Below, piece by piece: positions 28,075 to 37,669 of a stretch of DNA of 64,000 nucleotides. This DNA is from Corynebacterium sp. CNJ-954 (GTDB lineage: Bacteria > Actinomycetota > Actinomycetes > Mycobacteriales > Mycobacteriaceae). The notes beneath the pieces are model-generated. The model worked only from the letters and a program-made list of their open reading frames with translations, made no database searches and was not told the DNA's origin. The stretch covers positions 124,001-188,000 of the forward strand of contig NZ_MKKI01000044.1 of NCBI RefSeq assembly GCF_001942345.1, written 5' to 3'. How positions within the stretch are numbered: the first letter of the stretch is position 1; every line of letters starts with the position of its first letter. Position numbers and translations under genes: made by a program.

Positions 28075-30799
28075 CCCGGACACCCTCCCGGCACCGGTCG
28101 CGGCATTCGCTGCCGCATACCCTTTCCCTCTGGATGAATTCCAGCTCACCGCGTCCGCCTCCATCGCGGAGGGACGCGGCGTCCTCGTCTGTGCACCCAC
28201 CGGCGCAGGAAAAACGGTGGTGGGGGAATTCGCCGTGCACGAAGCGTTCCGGCGTGACGGCACCTGCTTCTACACCACCCCGATCAAGGCGCTGAGCAAC
28301 CAGAAGTACCACGATCTCGTCGCCCGCTACGGCGAGGACCGTGTGGGGCTGCTCACCGGCGACGTCAGCATCAACGGTGACGCTCCGGTAGTGGTCATGA
28401 CCACCGAGGTGCTACGCAACATGATCTACGCCGGGTCAGACCGTCTCGACACCCTCACCCACGTGGTGATGGACGAGGTCCACTTCCTCGCCGACCCGTC
28501 CCGCGGCCCGGTGTGGGAGGAGACCATCCTCAACCTCGACCCGTCGGTGATCCTGGTCAGCCTCTCAGCGACGGTGAGCAACGCCGAGGAATTCGGCTCC
28601 TGGCTCTCCACGGTGCGGGGTCAGACCGATCTCGTCGTCACCACCCACCGTCCGGTCCCGCTGCACCAGTCGATGATGGTCGGTTCCCAGATCCTGCCGC
28701 TGTACGGGAGCGGGAGGGACGGCGACGTCAACCGCGCGGTCGTCGCCGCAGCCAGCCGTGCGGAGGAGTCGGGACGGCGGCAGGGGCCGAAACGTTCCGA
28801 CGTCGTCGCCCAGATGCGCAGTGCATCGATGCTCCCCGCCATCTACTTCATCTTCTCCCGCGCCGGTTGCGACGGTGCGGTCCGTCAACTCCTCGTTGAC
28901 CGGGTCCGCCTGACCACCGACGCCGAACGCGACGCCATCCTCGCGACCGTCGACAGGGGAGTGGAGGGTATCGCCACCGAGGACCTCGGCGTCCTCGGAT
29001 TCCGCCAGTGGCGACGGGCGTTGGGCAACGGTTACGGGGCGCACCATGCCGGTATGCTGCCAGCCTTCCGGCACATCGTCGAAGAACTGTTCTCCCGCGG
29101 GCTGATGAAGGTCTGCTTCGCCACCGAGACCCTGGCCCTGGGCATCAACATGCCGGCACGCACCGTGGTGCTCGAGAAACTCGTCAAGTTCAACGGTGAG
29201 GCCCACGTGGACCTCACACCGGGTCAGTACACCCAGCTCACCGGACGTGCCGGGCGTCGTGGCATCGACACCGAAGGCCACGCCCTGGTGCTGTGGTCCA
29301 AAGGCATCGACCCGTATGCGGTGGCGAACCTCGCCCAGACCCGCACCTACCCCCTGGACTCGACGTTCCGGCCCGGGTACAACATGGCGGTCAACCTGAT
29401 CTCCACCAAGGGGTACACCGAGTCCCACCGTCTGCTGGACCGGTCCTTCGCCCAGTACCAGGCGGCATCCACCGTGGTGGAGCAGGCGGAGCGGGCCAGT
29501 CGCCGGCGTCGTGACCTGGCCAGCCTCGAACGGGACCTGTCGAAGACCCTGTCCTCCCTGAAGGGCGCGCAGGTCAGCGCAGACGACGTCATCGAGTACG
29601 CGGGGCTGCGCCGCGACCTCACACTGGAGGAGCGACGGGCGAAGAAGGACTCGGCAGCGGACCGCCAGGCTGAGACCGCCCGGTTGCTGTCCAGCCTGTC
29701 TGTCGGTGACATCATCGCCCTGCCGACGGGGCGTCATCCGCAGCTCGCCACGGTCGCGCGCAGCGACTCCGACCACCGTCACCCCCGGCCGTGGATCATC
29801 ACCGAGGACGGGTGGTGCGGTCCCGTGACCGCCGAGACGTTCGGAAACGTCCCCGTGCCGCTGGGCCATATGTCGCTGCACAAGGGGGTGCAGCGCAGCC
29901 CGAAGCGTAACTCCCGCGCTGTGGCGTCCAACCTTCGGCGGCAGAAGGTCGACCGGCCCCGTGTCCTCAAACCGAAGGCGAAGAGCGGGTCGCGTAAGGC
30001 CGCCGAACTCCGGGACAAGGTGCACGTCCATCCCGTCCATCTTCTGGCGGAGCGCGAGGATCTGGTCCGCCCGGCGGAGCGGGTCGTTGCGGCGCGACGT
30101 ACCCTCGACCGCGAGATGGAGATCGCTGCACCGGAGACCGAGTCCCTGTCCCGGACCTTCGACCGGATACTCGACCTCCTCGGCGAGTTCGACTACGTGG
30201 AACAGGACGGTACTGACGACGCTGACAATGCTGACGATGCTGACGATGCTGTCCCGTCTTCCGACCGGACCACGACCCGCATCACGGCTGAGGGCCGACG
30301 ACTGGCCCAGGTCCACCATGAGGCGGATCTCCTTGTCGCCCAGTGTCTGCGGCGCGGTGTGTGGGATGAGCTCGATCCCGCCGAGCTCGCCGCCGTGGTG
30401 TCGACGTGCGTCTTCGAGAACCGTCGGGAGAGCGAGGGCCGTCACGAGGACGGTGTCCCGACCGAGCCGCTGGCCGACGCGGTCACCGCGGTGTTCCGTA
30501 TCCACGGCGAACTCGTCTCCGACGAGGCACGGCACCGCCTGCCGGTGACCCGCGAACCGGACATGGGGTTCGCCACGGCGGTACACCAGTGGGCCGCCGG
30601 CGCACCCCTGGACTACTGCCTGCGTGCTGCGGAGGCGTCCGGTGCCACGCTGAGCGCCGGCGATTTCGTGCGCTGGTGCAACCGGGTCATCGACCTGCTG
30701 GAGCAGATCCGTCACACCGGTTACTCGTCGTCGGTGAAGGCCTCCGCCCGGAAGGCTGTACCGGCGATCCGGCGGGGCGTGGTGGAACTGGGCGCGTAG
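28061..30799 (+). CDS. helY: Ski2-like DEVH superfamily 2 helicase HelY
   Basis: 912 aa from ATG 28061, inside the tatC end. Seen: Q-motif region FPLDEFQLTASASI, Walker A APTGAGKTVVGE, motif Ia TPIKALSNQKY, motif II MDEVHFL (DEVH), motif III SLSATVSNA, motif V ETLALGINMPART, and motif VI TGRAGRRGIDTEGH. The C-terminal part has the DSHCT-type helical domain. Related to yeast Mtr4/Ski2 RNA helicases; RNA processing is the likely role. An insert near residue 700 has a low-complexity DDADNADDADDAV stretch from 9-bp tandem repeats. Confidence 0.92.
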   Translation: MTSSDPDTLPAPVAAFAAAYPFPLDEFQLTASASIAEGRGVLVCAPTGAGKTVVGEFAVHEAFRRDGTCFYTTPIKALSNQKYHDLVARYGEDRVGLLTGDVSINGDAPVVVMTTEVLRNMIYAGSDRLDTLTHVVMDEVHFLADPSRGPVWEETILNLDPSVILVSLSATVSNAEEFGSWLSTVRGQTDLVVTTHRPVPLHQSMMVGSQILPLYGSGRDGDVNRAVVAAASRAEESGRRQGPKRSDVVAQMRSASMLPAIYFIFSRAGCDGAVRQLLVDRVRLTTDAERDAILATVDRGVEGIATEDLGVLGFRQWRRALGNGYGAHHAGMLPAFRHIVEELFSRGLMKVCFATETLALGINMPARTVVLEKLVKFNGEAHVDLTPGQYTQLTGRAGRRGIDTEGHALVLWSKGIDPYAVANLAQTRTYPLDSTFRPGYNMAVNLISTKGYTESHRLLDRSFAQYQAASTVVEQAERASRRRRDLASLERDLSKTLSSLKGAQVSADDVIEYAGLRRDLTLEERRAKKDSAADRQAETARLLSSLSVGDIIALPTGRHPQLATVARSDSDHRHPRPWIITEDGWCGPVTAETFGNVPVPLGHMSLHKGVQRSPKRNSRAVASNLRRQKVDRPRVLKPKAKSGSRKAAELRDKVHVHPVHLLAEREDLVRPAERVVAARRTLDREMEIAAPETESLSRTFDRILDLLGEFDYVEQDGTDDADNADDADDAVPSSDRTTTRITAEGRRLAQVHHEADLLVAQCLRRGVWDELDPAELAAVVSTCVFENRRESEGRHEDGVPTEPLADAVTAVFRIHGELVSDEARHRLPVTREPDMGFATAVHQWAAGAPLDYCLRAAEASGATLSAGDFVRWCNRVIDLLEQIRHTGYSSSVKASARKAVPAIRRGVVELGA
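30220..30252 (+). repeat. 9-bp tandem repeats encoding (Asp-Asp/Asn-Ala)n in helY
   Basis: Four copies of a 9-bp unit like GCTGACGAT encode an acidic linker DADNADDADDA just before the C-terminal domain of the helicase. The unit length is a multiple of three, so copy-number change would alter only linker length. Confidence 0.7.
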
Positions 30800-30815
30800 C
30801 GGACCGGCTCTGGCC

Positions 30816-30821
30816 TACACT
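30816..30821 (+). promoter_or_regulatory. -10 element TACACT for a leaderless peptidase mRNA
   Basis: TACACT is followed by 8 nt and then ATG 30830, with no ribosome-binding site in between. Confidence 0.55.
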
Positions 30822-30829
30822 GGCTTCCC

Positions 30830-31933
30830 ATGAGCTTTCCTGTCTCCACCTACACCGCCCGTCTCGATGCCGTCGGGGACCTCCTCGACGAGCAGGGCAT
30901 CACCGCGGCTGTCCTCACCCCTGGGCCGGACCTGCGGTTCCTCCTCGACACCGACATCGAGACCCACGAACGTTTCGCCGCCCTGGTGATCACGCCGTCA
31001 GCGCGCCGGATCGTCGTACCCGGCGTGGATGCCGCGGTGCTACGCAGTGGCGTGGCGGGGGAGGCCGGAGTGGACGTCGTGCCGTGGAACGACGGGGAGG
31101 ACCCGGTGGAGTTGCTCGGCCTGCCCGACGGCGCCACCGTCGCGGTCTCGGGCACCATGACCGCCGACCACCTGCTCACCATCCAGGGCAGGGGAGTGCA
31201 GACCCTCAACGCCACCACCGTGCTCCGCGACGTCTTCATGGTCAAGGACGACGTCGAGATCGCCGAGCTCACCCGCGCGGGCCACGCCATCGACGCCGTG
31301 CACCGTCAGGTCCCGGGTCTGCTGCGCGCGGGACGTACCGAGCGCGACGTGGCCGCCGACCTCACCACCATGATCCTCGCCGAGCACGTCGCCGTGGACT
31401 TCGTCATCGTCGGTTCCGGCCCGCACGGAGCCGACCCGCACCACAGCTACTCCGACCGCGTGCTGGCCGAGGGCGACGTGGTCGTCGTCGACATCGGCGG
31501 CACCCTCGACTCCGGTTACCATTCCGACTGCACCCGCACCTACGTGCTCGGTGCCGCGTCCCAGGCACAGCAGGACGCCTACCTCGTGCTGCAGCAGGCG
31601 CAGGACGCCGGTCGTGCCGCCGCGCGCCCCGGCGTCACCGCCGCCGAGCTCGACGCCGTGGTCCGCGACATCATCGAGGACGCCGGCTACGGCGACTACT
31701 TCACCCACCGCACCGGTCACGGCATCGGCGTCTCCGGCCACGAGGAACCGTTCATCATCGCCGGAAATGACACCGTACTGACCGAGGGGATGGCCTTCTC
31801 CATCGAACCGGGGATCTACGTGCCCGGACAGTGGGGTGCCCGGATCGAGGACATCGTGGTCCTCACCGCCGACGGCTGCGAGCCGCTCAACACCACCACA
31901 CACGACCTCACCACCGTGGAGGTGCCCGCATGA
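30830..31933 (+). CDS. pepQ: M24 family Xaa-Pro dipeptidase/aminopeptidase
   Basis: 367 aa. An N-terminal creatinase-like domain (to ~130) precedes the pita-bread metallopeptidase domain. Metal ligands are visible in order: two Asp in VVVDIGGTLDSGYHSDCTRTY, His in HRTGHGIGVSGHEEPF, Glu in MAFSIEPGIYVPGQWG and Glu in ARIEDIVVL. Predicted to release residues N-terminal to proline; the exact specificity is uncertain. ATG 30830 is preceded by a leaderless-type promoter. The stop overlaps the next gene (ATGA). Confidence 0.88.
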   Translation: MSFPVSTYTARLDAVGDLLDEQGITAAVLTPGPDLRFLLDTDIETHERFAALVITPSARRIVVPGVDAAVLRSGVAGEAGVDVVPWNDGEDPVELLGLPDGATVAVSGTMTADHLLTIQGRGVQTLNATTVLRDVFMVKDDVEIAELTRAGHAIDAVHRQVPGLLRAGRTERDVAADLTTMILAEHVAVDFVIVGSGPHGADPHHSYSDRVLAEGDVVVVDIGGTLDSGYHSDCTRTYVLGAASQAQQDAYLVLQQAQDAGRAAARPGVTAAELDAVVRDIIEDAGYGDYFTHRTGHGIGVSGHEEPFIIAGNDTVLTEGMAFSIEPGIYVPGQWGARIEDIVVLTADGCEPLNTTTHDLTTVEVPA

Positions 31934-32679
31934 GTACTCCGGGATCCCCGAGACGGATCGTCCTGTTCGGCGCCACCAGCGAGATCGGGGAGCAGATCAT
32001 CACCCGGCTCGCCGCCGGCAATGACCTCGTCCTGGCTGCCCGACGTCCCGACGCCCTGACAGACCTGGTGACGGCCTGTGAGGAGGCCGGGGCGACGCGG
32101 GTGGAGACCGTCTACTTTGACGCGTCAGACTGTGCCGGTCAGGCAGACGTCATCGACACCATCGAGGAGTCCGGCCCGATCGACACCGCAATCGCCGCCT
32201 TCGGTGTGCTCGGTGACCAGGATCTCGCGGAGCGTGACGGTGCGGAGGTGGAGCGCATCCTGCACACCGACTTCACGGCCCAGGCCGTCCTGCTCACCGA
32301 CCTGTCCGCCCGTATGACGGCCCGCGGTCGCGGCGATCTGGTCGCCTTCTCGTCGATCGCCGGTGCGCGTGTCCGCCGGCCGAACTACGTCTACGGTTCA
32401 GCGAAGGCCGGGCTCGACGGCTTCTGCCAGGGCATGCAGGATGCGTTGCGCGGCACCGGGGTGCGGCTGACGGTGGTCCGTCCCGGTTTCGTCATCGGAC
32501 GCATGACGGAGGGGATGGACCCGGCACCGATGTCGGTGACGCCGGACGTCGTCGCCGAGGCCACCGTGCAGGCGCTGACGTCACGGCGGTCGGATGTGTG
32601 GGTGCCCCGCAGGCTCGCGCTCCTCGCCAGGGTCATGCCCCTGGTCCCGAGAGTCCTGTGGCGGCGGGCACCACGCTAG
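31930..32679 (+). CDS. Short-chain dehydrogenase, DprE2-like (decaprenylphosphoryl-ribose 2-keto reductase family)
   Basis: 249 aa. Rossmann start RIVLFGATSEIGEQI, AFGVLGDQDL, active-site Ser-Ala-X-Ala region VAFSSIAGARVRRPNYVYGSAKAGLDGF with the YxxxK pair, and VRPGFVIGRM. The SIAG.RVRR.N.VYGS.KAGLDGF stretch closely follows mycobacterial DprE2, which makes decaprenylphosphoryl-arabinose for the cell wall arabinan. A second DprE2-like gene next to a peptidase gene is known in C. glutamicum as I recall, so this may be the redundant paralogue. ATG 31930 overlaps pepQ by 4 bp. Confidence 0.85.
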   Translation: MSTPGSPRRIVLFGATSEIGEQIITRLAAGNDLVLAARRPDALTDLVTACEEAGATRVETVYFDASDCAGQADVIDTIEESGPIDTAIAAFGVLGDQDLAERDGAEVERILHTDFTAQAVLLTDLSARMTARGRGDLVAFSSIAGARVRRPNYVYGSAKAGLDGFCQGMQDALRGTGVRLTVVRPGFVIGRMTEGMDPAPMSVTPDVVAEATVQALTSRRSDVWVPRRLALLARVMPLVPRVLWRRAPR

Positions 32680-32682
32680 GGT
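32677..32682 (+). promoter_or_regulatory. -10 element TAGGGT overlapping the SDR stop codon, for fxsA
   Basis: The TAG stop of the SDR gene is the first half of TAGGGT, followed by 7 nt and ATG 32690. GGGGAG in the spacer can also serve as a ribosome-binding site. Confidence 0.45.
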
Positions 32683-32689
32683 GGGGAGT

Positions 32690-33181
32690 ATGTCCCGACT
32701 GCTGCCCCTGCTGTACATCGTCGCCGAAATCCTCGTGTTCTTCCTGCTGGGAAGCTGGATCGGCTTCGGTTGGACGATCCTGCTGGTTCTGGCGACCTTC
32801 ATCGGCGGCATGATGCTCGCCGGGTGGCAGTTCCGTGAGCTGGTCCGCCGGTCCATGACCGACCGCGCGCACCCGGGACAGCTCACCGCCGACGCCGCTC
32901 TGAGTGCCGTCGGCGCCGTCCTCGTCGCCCTGCCCGGCCTCGTCACCGCGGTGCTCGGCATCGTCCTGCTCCTGCCGCCGACCCGCTCCCTGGTACGTCG
33001 TGGCCTGGGCGGTGCCCTGCGTCGCAGGATCACCAGCTTCGGGGGTGCATCCTTCACGACGGTCTCCGGTGTGAGCATGCCGCAGACGAAGGACGTTGAC
33101 GGGTGGGGTGAGGTCATCGACCACCGGGCCGATGAGTTCGACGACCGGGACGACAGCGACGACTGGGACGACAGGGCGTGA
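32690..33181 (+). CDS. fxsA: FxsA family membrane protein
   Basis: 163 aa. Two to three hydrophobic segments: LLPLLYIVAEILVFFLLGSWIGFGWTILLVL, then GAVLVALPGLVTAVLGIVLLLPPTRSLVRRGLGGALRRRI, matching the FxsA pattern (LP G..T...G..LL.P..R). The tail is very acidic ([16 protein letters not shown]). The biological role is not known; E. coli FxsA suppresses F exclusion of phage T7. The stop overlaps lnt by 4 bp (GTGA). Confidence 0.87.
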   Translation: MSRLLPLLYIVAEILVFFLLGSWIGFGWTILLVLATFIGGMMLAGWQFRELVRRSMTDRAHPGQLTADAALSAVGAVLVALPGLVTAVLGIVLLLPPTRSLVRRGLGGALRRRITSFGGASFTTVSGVSMPQTKDVDGWGEVIDHRADEFDDRDDSDDWDDRA

Positions 33182-34749
33182 TCCGTTTTCTCCTGCTGAC
33201 GGCCGCTGCAGCGGCCGCCGGGGTGGCTCAGTTCGCCTCCTACCAGCCCACCGGCCTGTGGTGGGCGGCCCCGCTGGGCTTCGCGCTCTTCTTTGTCGCG
33301 GTGGACCGCGCGGTGTCAGGCGCCCCCACGGACGCGACCGGGCCCCGCAGCATCCGACGGTGGGTGATGTGGCTCAGCTGGGTCCAGGGCCTGGTGTGCT
33401 TCCTGTTCCTGTTGCCCTGGGTCGGCGAGTACGTCGGCGCTATCGCGTGGATCGGGCTGTCCCTCCTCGAATCCCTCTACAGCCTGCTCTTCGGGCTGGG
33501 ACTGGGACTGATCTGTGTCATGGCACGGACATGGGGCAGCAGCGGTCGTGGAGGTCACGGAAGTCACGGACGATCCGCTCTGCTGCTCGTGATGGTGCCT
33601 GCCTGGTTCGTGGCCACGGAGTGGCTCCGCGCCTCGTGGCCCTTCGGCGGATTCGGATGGGCCCGGGTCGCGTGGGGCCAGATCACCGGCCCGTTGGCGG
33701 AGTGGTCGACGGTGGCCGGTCCCGCTCTGGTCACTTTCGCGGTGGTACTCACCGGCGTGGCCCTGGCGCTGCTGGTCCGCCGCAGCTACATTACGACCGC
33801 CTCCACCGTGGCGCTGACGGTCGGCGGAGGCCTTGTCCTGGGCGCTGTACCCACCTCGTGGGGTGGCGAGGTCGACCAGACGCTGAACGTCGTCGCGGTG
33901 CAGGGCAACGTGCCGCGACTCGGCCTGGACTTCAACTCCCAACGCAGCGCCGTCCTGAACAACCACCTCACGCAGACATTCAAGCTGGCCGAGGAGATCG
34001 ACAGTGGTGAACGACCGCGCCCGGATCTGGTGATCTGGCCGGAGAACGCCTCGGACATCGACCCCTTCGTCAATGAGTCTGCCGCCGAGCAGATCGGCGC
34101 CGCAGCCGAAGCCGTCGGAGCCCCGTTACTGGTCGGGACACTCACTCGGGATGAGGGGGGTTCGCGGAACACGGCCGTGGTGTGGGACCCGGAGACGGGG
34201 CCGGGCGACCAGCACGTGAAGAAGTTCCTCCAGCCCTTCGGCGAGTACATGCCCTACCGTGATCTGCTGCGCCACGTCAGCCCGTATGTGGACATGGCCG
34301 GGAACTTCAAGGCCGGCGACGGGGACGGCGTGGTCGACATGGACGGCGTTCCCGTCGGAGTGGCGACCTGTTACGAGGTGAGTTTCGACGGTGCCTTCCG
34401 CGACGCCGTGCGTGCAGGCGCCACGGTGTTCGCGAGCCCGACGAACAACGCGACGTTCGGTTTCACCGACATGACGTTCCAGCAGTTGGCGATCAGCCGG
34501 ATGCGTGCGATCGAATACGACCGGTCCGTGGTCGTCGCGGCCACCTCAGGGGTCTCGGCGATCGTGTCGCCGGACGGAGCTGTGACGGACCGGACAGAGA
34601 TTTTCCGCGCGGGTCTTTTGCAGGAGGACGTTCCGGTGAGCGATACTGAGACGTTGTCAGCACGCATCGGCCCCGTCGGCGAGTGGATCCTCGCCGCCGT
34701 CGGCGCCGCATTCGTGCTCTATGCAGGTTTCCGGCAGAAGAAGAGGTAG
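33178..34749 (+). CDS. lnt: Apolipoprotein N-acyltransferase (Ppm2)
   Basis: 523 aa. N-acylates the lipoprotein N-terminal cysteine at the outer face of the membrane. Seven membrane segments precede the nitrilase-fold domain. The catalytic Glu sits in [12 protein letters not shown], the Lys in [16 protein letters not shown] and the Cys in [12 protein letters not shown] last membrane helix ([18 protein letters not shown]) follows. In mycobacteria this domain is fused to Ppm1; here and in C. glutamicum the two are separate adjacent genes. GTG 33178 overlaps fxsA. ppm1 begins 8 bp after the stop. Confidence 0.95.
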   Translation: MIRFLLLTAAAAAAGVAQFASYQPTGLWWAAPLGFALFFVAVDRAVSGAPTDATGPRSIRRWVMWLSWVQGLVCFLFLLPWVGEYVGAIAWIGLSLLESLYSLLFGLGLGLICVMARTWGSSGRGGHGSHGRSALLLVMVPAWFVATEWLRASWPFGGFGWARVAWGQITGPLAEWSTVAGPALVTFAVVLTGVALALLVRRSYITTASTVALTVGGGLVLGAVPTSWGGEVDQTLNVVAVQGNVPRLGLDFNSQRSAVLNNHLTQTFKLAEEIDSGERPRPDLVIWPENASDIDPFVNESAAEQIGAAAEAVGAPLLVGTLTRDEGGSRNTAVVWDPETGPGDQHVKKFLQPFGEYMPYRDLLRHVSPYVDMAGNFKAGDGDGVVDMDGVPVGVATCYEVSFDGAFRDAVRAGATVFASPTNNATFGFTDMTFQQLAISRMRAIEYDRSVVVAATSGVSAIVSPDGAVTDRTEIFRAGLLQEDVPVSDTETLSARIGPVGEWILAAVGAAFVLYAGFRQKKR

Positions 34750-34756
34750 GCAGAGG

Positions 34757-35569
34757 TTGGCTACGGGACATTCGACGAACCCCAGTGACCGCACCCTGGT
34801 CATCATCCCGACCTACGAGGAGTTGGAGAATCTCCCGCTCATCGTGGGTCGCCTCCGTGCGGCTGAGCCCGACCGCGTGGACATCCTCATCGTCGACGAC
34901 AACAGCCCGGACGGTACCGGGGAACTCGCCGACGAACTGGCTGCCACTGACGGGCACATCAACGTGCTCCACCGTGAGGGCAAGGGCGGTCTGTGCGGCG
35001 CCTATGTCGCGGGGTTCCGGTGGGGGCTGGAGCGTGACTACCAGGTGCTCTGTGAGATGGACGCGGACGGTTCCCATGCTCCTGAACAGCTCAACCGACT
35101 CCTGGACCAGGTCGACGCCGGTTCGGACCTGGTCATCGGCTCGCGCTATGTGCCCGGCGGCAAGGTCGTCAACTGGCCGTGGAACCGGTGGTTCCTGTCG
35201 AAGGCGGGGAACATCTACATCTCCATCGCCTTGGGCGGTGGGCTTTCCGACATGACCGCCGGCTACCGTGCGTACCGTCGGTCGCTGGTGGAGTCCCTGG
35301 ATCTCGACGAGCTCTCGAACGCGGGGTACATCTTCCAGGTGGACCTTGCGTTCCGCGCGGTCGAGGGTGGGTTCGCCGTGGACGAGGTGCCGATCACCTT
35401 CACCGAGCGTGAGATCGGCGAGTCCAAGTTGGCCGGTAGCTTCGTCAAGGACAGCCTGATGGTGGTGACGGCATGGGGGATCCGCCACCGTGCCGCCCAG
35501 GTCAGTACTCTTGCCGGGGCGTTCTGGCGGTTGGGCAGGGATTCGGTCAGGCAGAAGATCGGTCTCTAG
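34757..35569 (+). CDS. ppm1: Polyprenol-phosphate mannosyltransferase (Ppm1)
   Basis: 270 aa GT-A glycosyltransferase (GT2). Transfers mannose from GDP-mannose to polyprenyl phosphate, supplying lipoglycan and protein-mannosylation pathways. Seen: [61 protein letters not shown] (metal-binding DXD), and [15 protein letters not shown] 34757 is favoured because AGAGG precedes it and translation would start right after lnt; ATG 34721 inside lnt is possible. The protein has no membrane anchor of its own, so Lnt may hold it at the membrane, as proposed in C. glutamicum. Confidence 0.9.
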   Translation: MATGHSTNPSDRTLVIIPTYEELENLPLIVGRLRAAEPDRVDILIVDDNSPDGTGELADELAATDGHINVLHREGKGGLCGAYVAGFRWGLERDYQVLCEMDADGSHAPEQLNRLLDQVDAGSDLVIGSRYVPGGKVVNWPWNRWFLSKAGNIYISIALGGGLSDMTAGYRAYRRSLVESLDLDELSNAGYIFQVDLAFRAVEGGFAVDEVPITFTEREIGESKLAGSFVKDSLMVVTAWGIRHRAAQVSTLAGAFWRLGRDSVRQKIGL

Positions 35570-37062
35570 AACGGCGCCTCTTCCGTGCTCGCTCTGCGTG
35601 CCGCAGCGAGTACCGCTTGCTGGGATGCACGTACTGCCTTTCGTCGCTCATTGTGCTCCCGGACTGTCCGGTAGCGTCTGGTCGCACGGCTGGCGAAGCT
35701 GGTTCTCGCGAATCCTGCGAGAGGCCCCGTCGGTTCAGTGACGTAGGTGCGCCCGTCGTCGACGCTCGACCACATCACCGCGCCGTCACTTCCCTTGGTG
35801 GCATCGACCCAGCCGAGTGTCTTGAGGAGATGGTGGGAACGGCACAGGGGATGGAGGTTCCCGGTGTCGGTCGGCCCGCCGGAGTCCGGATCCTCGTGGT
35901 TGTAGCGGCGCACATGGTCGATGTCGCACTTCGCCGCGGGGACCTCGCACCCGGGGAAGGTACAGCTGGTGTACACGCCTTCCAGGAACTCCACCATCCT
36001 CCTGGTGGGCGTATAGGTGTCCGTGGCGTCGTGACCGGGAATCCGGAGGTGGGTGACGCGCTCCATGAATGCGTCGGTCGCCACGGCGTCGAGCCAGTGC
36101 CCGCCTGATGTCGCAGCGACCTCACTGTTGATCTCGCGGTAGATGTTCAGGGTCACGCTGACATCGGCGGTACCGCGGACGAGGTGAAGCAGACCGTCCG
36201 CGCGTGAACACGACATTTCACGGCAGACTGCATCGAGAACGGCAATCACCTCCTCAGCTTCTTCGGGCGGGAGTGTTGCGGTGATGGCGGTGGAGCAGGG
36301 GTCATAGGTGTCGACACTGACGCGGCGGGTGGGTGTACCGCAGTCGCGAGGATCAATACCGGCGGGCGGCTCGACGGTGCCGGTGGCGAGGCCCGACTCC
36401 GTCGTCCCGATCATCTCCGCGCAACTGACGGGTGGTGGTTCAGGATCCGTGTGGTCGACGGGACGCGCGAGTGCATCGATCCTGTGCACTGCCTTGAGAA
36501 TCTTCTTCACCATGGCGCGCGGCCCCGGCATCACCTGCTTGTCCCGTCGGGGAGTGAGGACTGCGATCAGGGCTTTCTCCGCTGCGACGGTGTCGTCAGG
36601 ACGGATACCGTCCGCGCTACGGGCCAGTAACCGGAGATGGTCGAAGCTCAGCATCCCCCGGAGCAGGTGGGTTTTGAGTCGGGGCATGCGGGCACACAGC
36701 AACCCGATATCCGTGTAGGTTTCAGCCCTGCACCGCGTCAGCGACAGCCTGGACTGAAGGCGCGCGTGATGAGCCACGACATCGGCGGTGTCGTGAGGAA
36801 CGCACTGGACAGCGATCTCGATCATGGCACGGTTCATCTTTCTGACTGCGACGGCAGCAGTGTCCGTCGATGACTCGATCGACCACCGTCGGAACGTGAA
36901 CGAGGGTTCGTACAGTTCACCCCAGTCGATGAGGATCCCGGAAACGAACACGAGATCAGGATGCCCCGGCCTGGCCTGTGGAGGCTCGTGCTCGGGAGGC
37001 GGGGGAGCAGGCTGTGACGATGTGTCATCCATATCGAACACACTACCGAACAATGAAGACAC
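35566..37062 (-). CDS. DUF222/HNH endonuclease-domain protein (13E12 repeat family)
   Basis: 498 aa. A long helical DUF222 region (residues ~40-350) precedes a C-terminal HNH domain: [49 protein letters not shown] in outline, with the zinc-binding Cys pair, catalytic HxD and the N...H motif intact. The family is common and often multicopy in Actinobacteria; its role is unknown. The C-terminus is convergent with and overlaps the ppm1 stop by 4 bp. Start at ATG 37062; ATG at 37032 (MDDTSS) is possible. It lies behind the rbpA terminator in the same orientation. Confidence 0.85.
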   Translation of the reverse strand: MSSLFGSVFDMDDTSSQPAPPPPEHEPPQARPGHPDLVFVSGILIDWGELYEPSFTFRRWSIESSTDTAAVAVRKMNRAMIEIAVQCVPHDTADVVAHHARLQSRLSLTRCRAETYTDIGLLCARMPRLKTHLLRGMLSFDHLRLLARSADGIRPDDTVAAEKALIAVLTPRRDKQVMPGPRAMVKKILKAVHRIDALARPVDHTDPEPPPVSCAEMIGTTESGLATGTVEPPAGIDPRDCGTPTRRVSVDTYDPCSTAITATLPPEEAEEVIAVLDAVCREMSCSRADGLLHLVRGTADVSVTLNIYREINSEVAATSGGHWLDAVATDAFMERVTHLRIPGHDATDTYTPTRRMVEFLEGVYTSCTFPGCEVPAAKCDIDHVRRYNHEDPDSGGPTDTGNLHPLCRSHHLLKTLGWVDATKGSDGAVMWSSVDDGRTYVTEPTGPLAGFARTSFASRATRRYRTVREHNERRKAVRASQQAVLAAARRASTEEAPF

Positions 37063-37120
37063 AGAATGATGAAACTAAAGGAAGATCGAACATATGATCG
37101 AAACTAAAGAAGGCAAAGCA

Positions 37121-37149
37121 GAAGCCCTCCGGCACCACCGGAGGGCTTC
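37121..37149 (-). terminator. Rho-independent terminator of rbpA
   Basis: A perfect 12-bp stem (37121-37132 with 37138-37149) and a 5-nt loop, 22 bp past the rbpA stop. On the minus strand it is followed by a moderately T-rich stretch (TGCTTTGCCTTCTTTAG). Confidence 0.85.
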
Positions 37150-37171
37150 TACCAGGTCGTCATAGAAAGAC

Positions 37172-37543
37172 TCAGGAGTTCGCGGCCTGCTCTTTCATGA
37201 GCTTCATCGCCGTACGACGACGCTTGCGCAACAGTTCGATGCGCTCCTCGAGCAAGACGTCGAGCTCTTCGAGCGACCGGCGCTCGCGGAGCATGTCCCA
37301 GTGGGTGCGGGCCGGCTTCTGCGGCTTCGCGTCCTGACCGACACCCTCGATGAGCTGGCCGAGCTGCCCGTTCTTGCACATCCACTCGCTGGGGATCTCC
37401 GCGTCGTTGGCGAAAGCGACCTCGAAGATCTCACCGGACTCGGTCTGGTATTTGGTCCTCTGGCGGGGGGCCAGGTCGTGGTCGCGGTCCGTCTCGTAGG
37501 ACACCGCTCCCATTCGACTGCCACGCAGTACACGATCTGCCAT
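37172..37543 (-). CDS. rbpA: RNA polymerase-binding protein RbpA
   Basis: 123 aa. Actinobacterial factor that binds RNA polymerase and principal sigma factors and stabilises open complexes. Nearly the whole sequence follows mycobacterial RbpA: MADRVLRGSRMGAVSYETDRDHDLAPRQ, GEIFEVAFANDAEIPSEW, and the sigma-interaction domain THWDMLRERRSLEELDVLLEERIELLRKRR. GAAGGG lies upstream of ATG 37543. The C-terminal tail is a dozen residues longer. Upstream lies a textbook SigH/SigR-type promoter, in line with the thiol-stress control known for rbpA in Streptomyces and mycobacteria. Confidence 0.96.
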   Translation of the reverse strand: MADRVLRGSRMGAVSYETDRDHDLAPRQRTKYQTESGEIFEVAFANDAEIPSEWMCKNGQLGQLIEGVGQDAKPQKPARTHWDMLRERRSLEELDVLLEERIELLRKRRRTAMKLMKEQAANS

Positions 37544-37592
37544 CGGTGCATCACCCTTCTCATCATGCGGACGTGGTGGATCATTCCTCCGG

Positions 37593-37621
37593 TACAACGG
37601 ACGAGATGCCCGGATAATTCC
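37593..37621 (-). promoter_or_regulatory. SigH/SigR-type promoter of rbpA (GGAAT-N18-GTT)
   Basis: On the minus strand GGAAT (37621-37617) is separated by exactly 18 bases from GTTGTA (37598-37593), matching the SigR/SigH consensus GGAAT-N18-GTT. It ends 50 bp before the rbpA start. A small GCCCGG/CCGGGC hairpin (37608-37626) overlaps the -35 end. Confidence 0.75.
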
Positions 37622-37669
37622 CGGGCGACACCACAAAGCTCAACCACAACACTCTACCGCAGAAGTGCA

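Noticed and set aside
28565..30715. Open frame of 716 codons opposite helY
   Set aside because: Shadow frame; the plus strand encodes all helicase motifs without a gap.
35566..37062. HNH gene as evidence of a prophage or intein
   Set aside because: DUF222/HNH proteins are common stand-alone chromosomal genes in Actinobacteria, and no phage gene or att-like repeat is nearby.
37301..37669. Plus-strand extension of the zinc-ribbon gene upstream into rbpA
   Set aside because: That stretch is antisense to the highly conserved rbpA gene and its SigH promoter.
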